This document shows positions 47,901 through 59,650 of a DNA stretch of 64,000 bases, piece after piece. Each line of letters starts with the position of its first letter. Within the stretch, counting starts at the first letter, position 1. Under the pieces are notes generated by a model that was given only the letters and a program-made list of their open reading frames with translations, was not told the DNA's origin and ran no database searches. The translations under genes and the position numbers were made by a program. The DNA comes from Thuidium tamariscinum. Lineage: Eukaryota; Streptophyta; Bryopsida; Hypnales; Thuidiaceae. Location of the stretch: assembly GCA_947034885.2 (NCBI GenBank), contig OX344752.2, forward strand, positions 19,925,386 to 19,989,385. Reading direction: 5' to 3'.

Positions 47901-50012
47901 GAGGTGAAAATGTAGCTGGTTACCTACAGAGAGAATTGGCCTTATTATTAGGCATTTATTTCTATAAGGTCTTCGGAATTCCAAGTGTTGCTTGAAGGGT
48001 TTTTTGTCATCTTTAGAAAGCAACTATAATTTGGGTACATAGAATTATTGGTTTTGAACAGTAGGAGAGGAATGATGTTGACAGAAGATACATTTAATAT
48101 TGTAAAAATGTAGCTCCAATGACCAAGGTAGTCACCAAAATTCTTGATTATTGGACCAATGGGGTGTATTCCTTTTTTTTAATAATAAATTATAAAGTCA
48201 TTTGTTAGACAATTGAAGTCCATAACGTCCTTTTAACCTCTAAAAGTCCATTGTCCCCTCAAAGGACAATTTGGAGTTTGGGATGATTCCAATGAATCAA
48301 AATAGTAAAGATTGCATCGTTTTTTTGCTAATTTTCCTTCATGTTTGGAATTAGTAGAAATTACAAAATTGTATAGACTCCAATCCAATTTGTCATGATC
48401 TTGATTTATAGGCAAACCTATTTTTAAGAATAGTAAAACTAAAAATTGATAATAGCAACTTCAATAGGTGTTAATGTGTTATTCATTGCACAATAATGAA
48501 AGCCATGGTCAACATCATGTTTCCTTCATTTATGAAAATAGGTCACCCTATCTTGCGTAAATGGAATCCTAGTTATAAACAAGTCCTTGCAATTCAAGAG
48601 AGGAATAGGTAGTAACAAAGACTTGACTTTGGATTGCCATCAACTTTTTTCTTATTGATCTTTCATGTTGAGTCATAAAGAGTATCTAATTGAATTTTTA
48701 TTCTAACTATATAGTATTTGCCTTCACATAGATGAGAAGTTAGTGAAAAAAATGGATTACAAAATATGATGTTTTAGTGTATTTGGGAAGTTATAGCTCC
48801 TTGTTCAAAATCTAAACTTTCTCTACAAAAATGATATTTTTTGAATTTGAGCCCACTAATGAAATGAAGTTCATTTACTCTTATTTTTACACCAATTGGA
48901 ATATTGATAAAAAGAAATTGAAATATTTAATAAATTTTTTTGTGATTTAAATTTTGTATATATTTTCAATGTCTATTGCATTCTAATTATAGAATGATAC
49001 AAAATTGAATTTATACTATGATGTTTGTCATTGTAATGTACACACTTCATGAAATTTTCAGATATTTTGAATTTTATTTATTTATTAGTGATGTGATTCT
49101 TCTTCACTTTGTCTTCAAAAATTCTTATAAAAATCGATTTTCTTCAAAAAAAATCTAAATTTTTTGTGAAGTAAAGAAGACATGTAATTTCATATATGAA
49201 AAATAAGTATAAATTTTTTCATACATATCTATTTCTAAAATGGTAGCAAACTAAGTGATGGGCAATGGGACTTGAAATTAGTAATCATAGGTCCATCTTT
49301 TTAAAGATTAATCATAAAGCACTAAGACCTATCACCAAAGTACTTTGCTAGAGATGATATTTTTTGGATTCACATTCATTCTTGATATCTATATTCTTCT
49401 TGAAAGTCATCCAGTAGCCACTTTTGAGGTGTGATTGCAAGAAATACTTGTTCTTTTTTTTTGTCCCCTAAACCTTAGACAATTGGTTTTTACTCATAAC
49501 TTTTGCATATTTTGTCCACTTGATGTGAAATTTAGAATGAAGGTACTTAAAATTGTTTGAGACCTCAAGAATTTTGTCAATTTTTTCAAATTATTTTACT
49601 ATTTTAAACTTGTCCCAATTGGGTGTCTATCTTAGCCATTTTGGGGGTTTGAATCCTATTTTTGATCCCAAAATGCAAATTTATAGCCACAAATTGGACA
49701 TGTTGTAAGTCTATTAACATTACAAGGATTGACAATGAGTTTTTATAAAAATAACAACATGCTTGTTGCACGCATGGGGTTAAAGTGACCTTCCTTTGCA
49801 TGAAGGCTACAAAGAGGGAAAAAATTTCCTATATGAATTCTTTAGTGCAATGTGACTGCAACCTATTCTAGCAAATGAAAATTTTTAAATAATTTTTTGA
49901 ATTTTTTCTAAAAATGAAAAGGTCCACAAACCCTTTTTTTGCTATTTTTTTTTGTTTCTAGTTGCTTCTATAGTATTTCATAGTAATCTATAGTATTACT
50001 TAGTATTGCACA
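47901..50012. other. AT-rich, CG-poor intergenic DNA
   Basis: No gene is seen. A TGATTGCAAGAAATACTTGT near 49427 matches the termini of the element family at 50864-51596 and may be a lone end. Confidence 0.5.
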
Positions 50013-50241
50013 CACTAGAAGAAAACCATGTTAAAATTGTTGAAAACACGTCATGTGGTTTGTGTTGAGTCCCTGTTTTAGAACGCAGTCAAAATGCAGT
50101 GAAAACACACAAAAATGTAGAAAAATACTTTTTCTGTGTTTTTTTGTGTTTTCACTGCATTTTGACTACGTTTTGAAACAAGGACTCAACACAAACCACA
50201 TGACGTGTTTTCAGCAATTTTAACATGGTTTTCTTCTAGTG
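50013..50241. mobile_element. CACTA-type fold-back MITE
   Basis: The 229-bp element begins CACTAGAAGAAAACCATG and ends with CATGGTTTTCTTCTAGTG. It is almost one complete palindrome: about 100 bp on each side pair with few mismatches around a centre near 50125. ACA is duplicated at both borders (50010-50012 and 50242-50244). The first 13 bases match the ends of 13580-13908. Confidence 0.95.
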
Positions 50242-50863
50242 ACAGTACTAAAGTAATGGCTTAGATCTACATGCACCTTGAATCAATGGTTTAGATTTGT
50301 AGGTGCATCTTGACACACAATATTAGTAATATTGTAAAGTACAACTACTCCTATAAAACTATGTTTTTGAAACAAAAATATTGTGGAGTGTTTTTTGTAC
50401 TCACCCTATGTTTGAATGTCTATCCAAGAATGAGGTTTAAATATACAATTGTACCTTCTTTATAAAAGTGTCTCATCTAGATTCTTCTCTTAAATGTATA
50501 GACTTTATACATTAAGGCCTAAATACACCTATTTTTAGGATTTTAGAAATTCATAGTCTATTTATATATAGTCCAAAAAATTATTTAATATGATTCAGAA
50601 TCTCCTTTCAACTAATTCTCCAAAAGATCAATAAAAAAACTTTTACAATTCAATAATAAAACTCACAATGGACCTATCCTAGTATCCTTATTTGGATGTT
50701 TTTGGTTGTTATTTTATAGTGAATGTGACGACATTTAACATTTGATTAGGACCTTGAGATTTTGAAGGGAAGAAACATTGACAAATGAAAGCTTTGTAAT
50801 TTAATTTTAAAATGAAAGTGAAGAAGGATAACATTCTTGAATAGGGAAGACAAGGGGGCTTTC

Positions 50864-51596
50864 GGGTAAATGCAAGAAACACTTGTACTATTTCCCATCA
50901 CCACCTAAGTGCTGATCTATTTTTTGGCCATAACTTTTGTATTTTTGCTCAAAATGACTCAAGATTTCTAGAGAAGGTACTCATGACTATCATACACCTT
51001 ACATAATTTTTTCATAATTTTCAAAAATAATTTAATACTAAAATAGTACTAGTGATTAAATGTCACAAATGCCAATTTGGAGGTTTTTAGTACTAAGGAG
51101 TACCTTTTTTTAATGATTTTGAGAGGAAATTTGGATGAGATGGTCTTCTAGTAGTTTTACATCACTCCACGTGAGGGATTTTGAAAAAAGTTATTTTTAT
51201 ATGGTGTGGAAGTCTACAAAGTGAGCTTCTTTCTGCTTGAATTTTGAAACATATAAAATATTATTTTGGTGGTTTTTTTGGTCGATGACCATCTCCATAC
51301 AGTTGTTGCAAATGGCCACTTTTTATTTTTTGTATTTACTTATTTTTGCTATTTTTCCCGAATTAAAACATGAAGGTATGTATTTTCTTGAGGTTTGGCA
51401 CTTTTTAAGTTCTCCTACTTAGAGAATTTTTCTATCAATATCCTTAGATGAAAACCTTCATCTTAGAGGTCTATACATTGTTCATATTTTTCAAATTTTT
51501 TTCAAATTAATTTTCTAATTTTAAAGTACTCTAGAAAAAGTCATGAGTATTGTAGTAAAACGCAACAAATAGTACAAGTGTTTCTTGCATTCACCC
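50864..51596. mobile_element. Terminal-inverted-repeat element, family G, copy 1
   Basis: The 733-bp element has ends GGGTAAATGCAAGAAACACT and the inverted AGTGTTTCTTGCATTCACCC; the match extends about 30 bp with one difference. TTTC abuts both ends (50860-50863 and 51597-51600). The interior is shared with 59651-60360. No transposase was found; the open frame 51237-51422 has no recognised domain. Confidence 0.75.
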
Positions 51597-52136
51597 TTTC
51601 ATGGTCACACAAGTAGTTGCACTATATAACAAGAATATTAGTGGTACAATGACCTACAATTAATGGGTAAGGTTGCATTTAAGATTTTCAATATAGTGAA
51701 AGAAGCCTTAGTTCATTAGAAACAAAAGATCCGTTGCCTTGAAATTTAAGAATGTTATGGGTTTTTGAATAGGACACTATTTGAAAATTGAGCTAGTGAT
51801 AGAAGGACAAAGACTCTTTTAGCATAGTTGGATGTTTAGTAATGATGTAGGGTGGCATTGGTATTCAATCATGTACGAAAATTTATTTTCTTCATTGACA
51901 TAGAAAAAACCAACAACACATTTTTGTACAATTATTGTTGACCTTGACGTACATTACAGTTCACTTGAGATAATCCTTACATTTTAGAAATATCTTTAGT
52001 CTTCAAAAATCACACCCAGTTTTGAGTGCAAACTGCATAGGTAGGTAATAGTAATTTGCCAAATACTATTATAATATTTTGTAGACCTTTTAGTTGCTAA
52101 CTTATGAGGCGGTTTATTTTCTTTGTCCAATGACTA

Positions 52137-52413
52137 TAAGGTAGGTACACCCAAAAACGCCCTGTTCCTAAAACCGCCATCTATAGTGCACATACATTTC
52201 CAAAATCAGTCATGTTCCCAGACTGTAGATGGCGCTTTCAGAAACAGACTTTGACCATTAATAACTTTTGCATACGGTATCCAAATCCTGCGTTCTTTGG
52301 TGTGTTGGAACATGCTTTCACATGCCCACAAGACTGCATAAAAATCTGAACTAGCTAATAACAGGAACTAGGCACAGTATGAAAAACTAGTGCTTTTGGG
52401 TGTACCTACCTTA
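52137..52413. mobile_element. MITE with 20-bp perfect inverted termini
   Basis: It begins TAAGGTAGGTACACCCAAAA and ends with the exact inverse, TTTTGGGTGTACCTACCTTA; 277 bp in all. The terminal AAGGTAG resembles the ends of MITE family B. An inverted pair, CGCCATCTATAG and CTGTAGATGGCG, lies inside. A worn relative is at 23256-23465. Confidence 0.85.
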
Positions 52414-52439
52414 TTTGAGTTTTTTTACACCTATGCAAA

Positions 52440-53402
52440 GAACCTTTGAATGCACTTTCCAATGATAGAAATTTCAACTTCTATTTCGAAACCAATGAAA
52501 AGTTGGAACTGTATTTGGCAGGGCAACCTCCGGACTGCGCGCATGGGCGATGCCCTGACAAGGGCCTGAAGAGAGGGCCGCGATAGGTTGGTAGGCCAAG
52601 CGGACTTGAAGAAACCAGACCGACGTACACGACCAGACTCATGATTTGTCCAGTTCGTCCAGAGGCCAGAATTGAAGCTCTCTTCCCCACCATTCCCATG
52701 TGACCAAAACCGCCACGTCCATGCAAGCTAGCGATGACTCCTGAGTCCTGACCTGACCCCCGGCCCGCATTCTAGCTCGAACATGCATGCTGGCCAGATT
52801 CCACCCCCAGCTGGTGCCAGAAGCCGAGCGATCGATCGATCGATCTTATCCGACTGACAACCAAGCTCTAGTTTGCTCGCAAGGTAGGCTGTAAGGCCTT
52901 CGGTCGGAGCTCCAGCGGACAAATTCATCTTAACTTACTTCCTGCACGGCCAGTGCATGAAGTCATGTTCCGCCTGAAGGTCAGTCGTCCGGCCTCATGC
53001 AATTGGACGTACGGGCCACCAGTTTTCTGGTTTGGGAGCATGTCCTTGCTTGCCCACTTCTTGTCGTGAGCGACAGAACCTTCAATTCGATCACATCGAT
53101 CTCCGTCCGGCCGCACAACGGAGGGAGGAGCATTGCTGCTCTTACTTACGTACTACAGCTTGAATGTCCTTCGATCTGATCCTGCGTATCGGGATTGGGT
53201 AGTCCGTCAAGATCGATGGAGGTTCAGTGGTGATCGACTGGAGGACGGACTTGCACCACAGATCGACTCCTGATCGATGCGGTGATTTCTCCAATGAAAA
53301 CAGCGATTATTTAGATTGCGGTGGGGGAAGATTTATTCAGGGTTCCTGACTAATATTAAGCATTGTTGACCGCCCACCCTTTTCACTGTACTACTTGGAT
53401 GT
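52440..53402. other. GC-richer island without an assignable gene
   Basis: Composition and CG content jump compared with both sides. A short (GATC)n run is at about 52829-52846. Open frames of 60-80 codons appear on both strands but none has a domain. It could be a decayed retrotransposon or a gene fragment. Confidence 0.4.
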
Positions 53403-53705
53403 CACTCGATCTGGGTTTTGGGTGGGCTTTTTTTGACACAAATGAAACGAAATGTCATTGCAAGAAGGGTCACTCGATCGATCTGTTGATAAAACATTCA
53501 GGCTCACTCGATCTGGTTTTTTTTTTTTTTTTTGACACAAATGAAACGAAATTTCATTGCACGGAGGGTCACTCGATCGATCTGTTGATAAACATTCCGG
53601 CTCACTCGATCTGGGTTTTGGGTGGGTGTTTTTTTTGACACAAATGTAACGAAATTTCATTGCACGAAGGGTCACTCGATCGATCTGTTGATAAACATTC
53701 AGGCA
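53403..53705. repeat. Three-copy tandem repeat of about 100 bp carrying a LINE-like tail
   Basis: Units start with CACTCGATCTGG at 53403, 53505 and 53603. Each has a T-run, GACACAAATGAAACGAAATT (GTAACG in the third), CATTGCA, GGGTCACTCGATCGATCTGT and TGATAAA. T-run length varies between copies. The central part is the dispersed LINE-like tail. Confidence 0.9.
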
Positions 53706-53980
53706 CTTGGAATTGGCATTAACTGCACTTGCAAACAGAAGTTGGTTGAATACACATGTTTTCATTATGGCATTCTTGAGGTGCGGGTGCTTTTCTGAAA
53801 GGTAGTTTGAAGATGCCAATTGCCAAAGAATTGGAGCATTAATTTTCAGATCTAGATCTCGGTTCTTCCTTGAAATGCAGTTGGATGGTTGGACCTAACT
53901 TATTGTATGAAGTTTGCAGTTCTTTTTAATAAGGTGTTGTGTGTCAAAGTTCTCTTATTCAACTACTATATTCCGTAGAA

Positions 53981-54164
53981 CAGATATTTCGTTAAAATGG
54001 CAGTATTCATACATTATTTTTCCATTCACTTTCTAGGATAGGTATAGATTTGAGACCTTAAGGCCTTGAAATCTTGGAGCGATATACATTTTAGATCACA
54101 TGGTCTAAACCTTAAAATGTCAAGTTTGTGGCATAATTATCGTCATTTCAACAAAATACCCACC
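53981..54164. mobile_element. Palindromic MITE, family E, copy 2
   Basis: The left end CAGATATTTCGTTAAAATGG is identical to copy 1 at 18868. The interior (ATCACATGGTCTAAACCTTA, then AAGTTTGTGGCATAA) follows copy 1, but the right end is worn (CATTTCAACAAAATACC). Confidence 0.8.
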
Positions 54165-54479
54165 TGATACCCACAGTTGCAATCAATGTAAAATTCTTTG
54201 TTCTTGTGACAATTAATCCCTAAGTGCTCAAGTGACCATTTTATAGTCGCTGCCCAACTTCGGGCAGCATTTTTGGGCAAAAAAAAAAAAAAAATCAAAA
54301 TTATTTTTTTTCAAAATTTCAAAATATTGGATTGTGTTTCAACATTTGCATTCAAAACTAAGATCTATACGGTCAAACAAAAGTTATAGCAAAAAAAAAG
54401 GAGAAATAGCACAAAGTGTCTAAAATTGCTTAGTGTTGAAAAAATTACTATTTGGGAGAAGTATTGATGCTCTCATTAA

Positions 54480-55070
54480 TAAATATTTTTTATTTTTTAA
54501 CAAATCAATAAAAAACACAATTTCGACCAATCAAAAAAAATTTCAAATCTTAAAAATAGAAATTGTATTTTTGGTGAATTTTTGAAGTTATATCTTCAAA
54601 ATTCATTTGAAGAAAATCTATAAATATTTTTTAAAATTTTGATCATATGGATACTTTCTAATTTTTGTGCTTTACATTATCTTCTTTGATGCTAACTTCA
54701 AAAAAGTTGTAAAGCTTATATTTTATAATACATTTGTATTTTGCCTTAATCCCTTGGGCTTTAAGAGGTTGAATATTTTTCATTTTCTTATAAATCAATA
54801 AAAACCACAATTTTGACCAATAAAAAAATTCGAATACTAAAAATAAAAATTGTATTTTTGGTGAATTTTTGAAGTTATATGACTTATATCTTCAAAATTC
54901 ATTTAAAAATAATCTAAAAATATTTTTTTTACTTTGACTATATGGATACTTTCTACTATTTGTGCTTTACATTATCTTCTTTGATACTAACTTCAAAAAA
55001 GTTGTAACACTTATATTTTATAACACATTTGTGTTTTGTCCTAACCCCTTGGGCTTTTAGGGGTTAAGGT
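54480..55070. repeat. Tandem duplication, two units of about 295 bp
   Basis: The sequence from AAATCAATAAAAAACACAAT to CCCTTGGGCTTTA occurs twice, for example TGTGCTTTACATTATCTTCT at 54666 and 54961. The copies have diverged by small indels and are AT-rich and non-coding. Phrases like it are also found near 14640 and 680. Confidence 0.8.
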
Positions 55071-56517
55071 AAACATGCATGTTAGCAAGCATATTTGCTA
55101 TCATTCAAGGTACTTTGAAAAAACTATTTGTCAACTTACTTATTTTTTTAGAGATTGAAATTTGAAAAGTTTCAAAAAAAGCATTTGTAGTACAAACAAG
55201 ACATTCCACTATAAGAAATAAAATTTTCACTATTTTTCAAATTTTGTTGGAATTAAATTGGTAAAGGGTGGGTCATAGCCGCATAGATAGATCTATGCTA
55301 ATCCAAATGCTAACTTGTCTCTTTTTCAATTGCATTGTCATAATGTTAAGCGGTATACTAAGATTGTAGTAGTGGGTGAGAGATTGATGTAACTGGGAGG
55401 GTATATTCAAATGTCTAATAGATGTCAAAATTGGATGATTGATAGCATTGTTGCTAACTACTTTTAACTTGTGTTACAGTAGCCAAAACAGAGTTGAGTT
55501 GACCAAGTGTTGGTCTCAACCATGTTTTCTACTGTCTAGTGTTAGTTATCCTATCCTATAGTAAGATACTATTGATGCTCTTCACTATTTTTTCACTATA
55601 ATTGTTCTTATTCCACATAATATAAATAGGATGCATAATTCAATATCCTTTCAAGAATTTAATAAAGTGTAGTTAAATTTTATTTTTTTTAAATTTATTT
55701 ACACTGATATGAATCAAGTACTTGAAGTTCTTAGACTTTTTGTGCACGTTGACTTCGCTGAAAAAAACATTGATTGACATACATGACTGAGGTTGTGCAT
55801 GTCTTGTATTGTTGTCTCTGACTCTTTTCAAGACTCTTTCCAAGTAAGGTCCTCCTCAAATTTCTACACATCCAGCATGTAGCTAGCTTCTTCCAGTGCA
55901 AAGCCTCTTCCCACTTGGTCGGTCCACAGACTCAAGAAAGTGTAAGCCTTTCGAGGTACTGTATCAACAATTGATGAATTGATTCAGACCCATTTCACTG
56001 AGTCTTTTCTTTTTGGTTTTTTTAACACTTTTTGGGGAACTTCTGAGAGCCCTTGAAGTTGAAATTCAAGTGACCTGAAGCAATGTATGTAAAGTTAGTT
56101 GTTTTTTTAAAATTGATGAATTGCTTGAAATTCATTTCACCAAGTCTGTTTTTTTAACACTTTTGGGGGAACTCTTAAAGCAATGTCAGTTATAATATCG
56201 TGTAACTATTTTGTGTGTAGCATTCCTCCTGCCGCCCACCAGCAGGTGGACAAGCAGTGCAGCATCTGGAGACTGAAGAATCAGCAATCATGGGGTGTGA
56301 GATCTGTCCTGGAGTTCAATTCCAAGGGAATGCGAGGGATGGAAAGCCCACATTATTTCAGCCACCATTGGAAAGCCATCTTCAATCAGTTGCCAAGTTT
56401 TTTGTTTGTTACACTTTTACATGTTGTCTACCGAAGAAAGAAGCAAGTTCCATGCATCTACAAGTGGAACATGCAAATTCTAGCATGCCATGAAAACTAA
56501 TGGGTAGTCTGATCTTC
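55071..56517. other. Intergenic DNA, no gene assigned
   Basis: AT-rich with a slightly richer stretch at 56180-56500 holding two overlapping open frames in different frames. Neither has a recognisable domain. Confidence 0.4.
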
Positions 56518-56785
56518 AGAAGCAACCTTTGAAGAGTCAATTGCATTTTGGGGGGTGACTAAACTCTTTGAAACAATTTTCATTACATTTTTGTATGAAG
56601 GAAAGTGGAATTGGTATCTAACCCAAGTCATTTCACATTTTTTGGACCTTTGTGGAATTAATTTCAATTTTTTGAAGTTGAAATGGAGTGGTCACAAAAA
56701 GCAACCACTTCCCTAAAATATGCATTGTTGGTGCATTGAAGAAAGCAAAATGTACCTTTCTCTTGGTGGTTGCCTTCAAATTTTG
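56518..56785. mobile_element. MITE family B relative, copy 5
   Basis: It shares GGAATTGGTATCTAACCCAA, GTCATTTCACATTTTTTGGA and TTTTTTGAAGTTGAAATG with family B, plus an AAGCAACC...GGTTGCCTT inverted end. The borders are approximate. Confidence 0.55.
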
Positions 56786-57451
56786 ATTGAAGTCACTTGC
56801 ATTGATAAAGAAACAAATTTTTGCAAATATGCATGAAAAAAACAAGCCTTGTTGTTTTGGAATTAGAGAAGAATTTTTGAATTTTCTAGAGTTGCAATTG
56901 CCTTTCATGAATTTCATGATGCTTTCACTTCCATGTATGTAGGGAAAAAATATACTTTAGCAATAGCTTTTCTTTGTTGTCAATTTATATAAGCAATCCA
57001 AAACTTCAAGTCCAATGTTAAAAATTATTTTCAAGAAGTCAAAGTCTTAGTTAGGGTAAAATCACCCATCCCTAGTCAAGGATCCATACCTAACCTATAG
57101 CTAGAATATATTTCCAACCAAAGCTTAGAATGCTTTTTTTTCAATCATTTTCCAAATTAGGACTATTAAGTTTATGACACATGTCTTGTAGTAGAAGACT
57201 ATATATTCATAATGGATTGAGGCCAAATTTTAACTTCAAAAAGTTATAGTAATTTGAATTCAAGGAAAAAAATCACAAAAAATCGACAATCTTCATGATT
57301 TCTATCTTCCTACATGGAAATTTTTTTACATTTTATCCTTATATTGCTCCCAAAGGAAGTGCGCAATGGTTGCAAGAAGGAAATTTGAATGTTTGATTGG
57401 CAAAATGTTGTTCCAAGGGAGGCTAGTGTAGGGAGGGGGGTATGTACAACA
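56786..57451. other. AT-rich intergenic DNA
   Basis: Nothing recognised. Confidence 0.5.
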
Positions 57452-57756
57452 AAGTAGGTGGCTCTTAAAGCGACTTTTAAAGAGATGATTGCAATTTTAG
57501 GGAAGCTATACTCCTTGAAACAATTTTCAATAAATTTTTGTAAGAAGATAAGTGGAATTGGCATCCAATGCAAGTCGTTTTATATTTTTTGGACCTTTGT
57601 GGAATTAGTTACAAATTTTTGAAGTTGAAACACAGTAATTTCTTAAAGCAACCCCTTGCTGAAATGTACACCATTTGTACATTGAAGAAAGAAATATGTA
57701 CCTCTCTGTTAGACGTCACTTTTAGAGCCAGGGTGCCTTTTAGAGCCACCTACCTT
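57452..57756. mobile_element. MITE family B relative, copy 6
   Basis: Left end AAGTAGGTGGCTCTTAAAGC, right end TTTTAGAGCCACCTACCTT, an inverted repeat of about 17 bp. The interior has CAAGTCGTTTTATATTTTTT and GAATTAGTTACAAATTTTTG in the family B order. Confidence 0.75.
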
Positions 57757-58204
57757 AACACTCAAGTAGTTGACTATGGGTGGTTCTACCATACCTCCCT
57801 TACTTTGCACCACCCTCCCTTTCTGCCAATCAACCATTCAAATTCCCCTCTTGCAACCATTACACACTTCCACGTAGACTTCCAAACTTTTATCTTTTAT
57901 GCAAGGTCTTGTTGTTTCTAAGTGCATGGCAGGGGTTTTTTTTTCTAGCGATTTATTGCCAGATTCGAAATTTGATTCGACAGCTTTCGTCACTGTCTGT
58001 GGCCCCCTCCAAATATTGCCCTCTGCTGGGAGGGCACACAAGGCTGTTTCCTGTTCATCTACAGTGCCAAAAAAAACCCTGGTGCACGGAAGTCCACCCA
58101 AAGTCCAGAACTTACAATGCATTGTAAAACGAGTTATGTATACTGTCCTTTCACATGTTTTGTTCAATGAACTGCACCGTATGAACCACAAACATGTGAA
58201 ATTA
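57757..58204. other. Intergenic DNA, no gene assigned
   Basis: Open frames on both strands overlap without domain signatures. Confidence 0.4.
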
Positions 58205-58297
58205 CTTTTTCCCTTTGTCTCAAAATAAATCCATGGTCTCTAGTGGGAAACTGGTTGAATACGGCATGGATTTTCTTTTGTTTTGAGACAGAGTAAG
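58205..58297. mobile_element. Stowaway-like (Tc1/mariner-type) MITE
   Basis: A 93-bp element with CCCTTTGTCTCAAAATAAAT and CCATG at the left, and CATGG and TTGTTTTGAGACAGAG at the right as an imperfect inverted repeat. It is flanked by TA on both sides (58203-58204 and 58298-58299). The CTCxxTxTGTCTCAAAA start is typical of plant Stowaway elements. Confidence 0.65.
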
Positions 58298-59650
58298 TAT
58301 AAACTTATGAATAATTTATGTTGTATTCCGTATGGCTCCTGCAGAGCCAGATTTTGTTGTTGGTTGGTGAGAGGGAGTGATCTTCTACACAAAGGACTGA
58401 CTCATACAATTCACCAGCGGTGAATATTGTCCTTGTTAAAAAGATGGATTTTATTGCCCACTTCGTAAATAATAATAGTCCCTTTTTACACTTCACATCA
58501 ATGTAAGAAAATAAAAAGCTTCTATCACTTTCATTGGCCAACCAGGACCTTACAGGTGGTCGGTCCCAACTTGACCATGAGAGTGAATGCTTGGAAGTTG
58601 TTTCTTTTCATGGGTTGGCCCAAAGGGTCAAGTGAGTGAGCTCATTTCTCAAAATTTCTTTTGTACTTTTTTCTGCAAATTTATATATGTATTAGATACA
58701 AAAATTCTCCTTTTGTAATTCTTGATAGCACTATGCTTGTAATACCTAAAAAAAATCAAAATGCATATTTGAGCATATTCCTAATACTAAGGAGTATTAA
58801 TTTTGTTAGTTCTTGTTGGCAATAGAAAGAAAATTTTAGGTTTTTTCAGCATACATCTTTGGATAGCAAACAAATAAATTATGAAGTTTTCACCTGTGAT
58901 GTCCATAGGCCTTTTCTTCATCAAATTTCAGTCAAAATTATCATTTCTAGTGCAAAGTGCAAAAAACTTTGGAAATTGTGTTTTCACATGTCTAACCATA
59001 GGATTTTGTGCTAACTAAATAATGTGAGAATGCACAGGAGAAATTTCAGAAACTTTGGTTGCACGGATTGCAACATATATATTTGCATTTGAATTGACAA
59101 ACAACATTTTTTGCACCTTATTCACCTAGATTTGAAGCCTTTGAATCTTCTTTGCTCAAATGTTTTGCACTATCACTATTGAATTAAAAAAATTTATGTT
59201 TAAAAATTGTCTGAGTTAAAAGTCGAAGAAAAACATTCAAAAAACAAACACTTTGATTTTCATTTTTTTAAAAGATTGTTAAATAGAAGTAGATACAAGA
59301 TTGAAGGATAAAATTTATGCCAAAACAAGATTGTTCTAGCAACAAACTAAACCCTATTAGACTTCTTTTTTTAAATCATGAAAATTGAGATGAAATATGA
59401 ATCCAATTAGTTATTTTTCAAGATCATGATGCTTAGTCTATTGTCTCCAAAACAAGATTATCCATAATTTTCTCATCACTAGTTCAAATTAAATGAATTA
59501 AAATTTTCCAAGTAGGAAAAAACATTTTCTATGAGAAATAAATTAACAAAACTTTCTAAATTTTATTTTGTCTTTTTCTGAATTTTTTAGACTACCCAAC
59601 AAACCCCATTTGGGGCTTAAGATAGTACCAATTGAAATTAAAAGCATATT
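58298..59650. other. AT-rich intergenic DNA
   Basis: Nothing recognised. Confidence 0.5.

Noticed and set aside
52481..53179. Open frames in the GC-richer island
   Set aside because: They are short, on both strands, have no domain, and the GATC-rich simple repeat and composition alone can explain them.
53403..53705. Regularly spaced repeats considered as a CRISPR array
   Set aside because: There are only three units of about 100 bp that are similar throughout, with no alternation of short repeats and unique spacers, and the DNA is clearly eukaryotic.
56183..56500. A 105-codon plus-strand frame
   Set aside because: A second overlapping frame of similar length exists, no domain is seen, and no convincing splice partners lie nearby.
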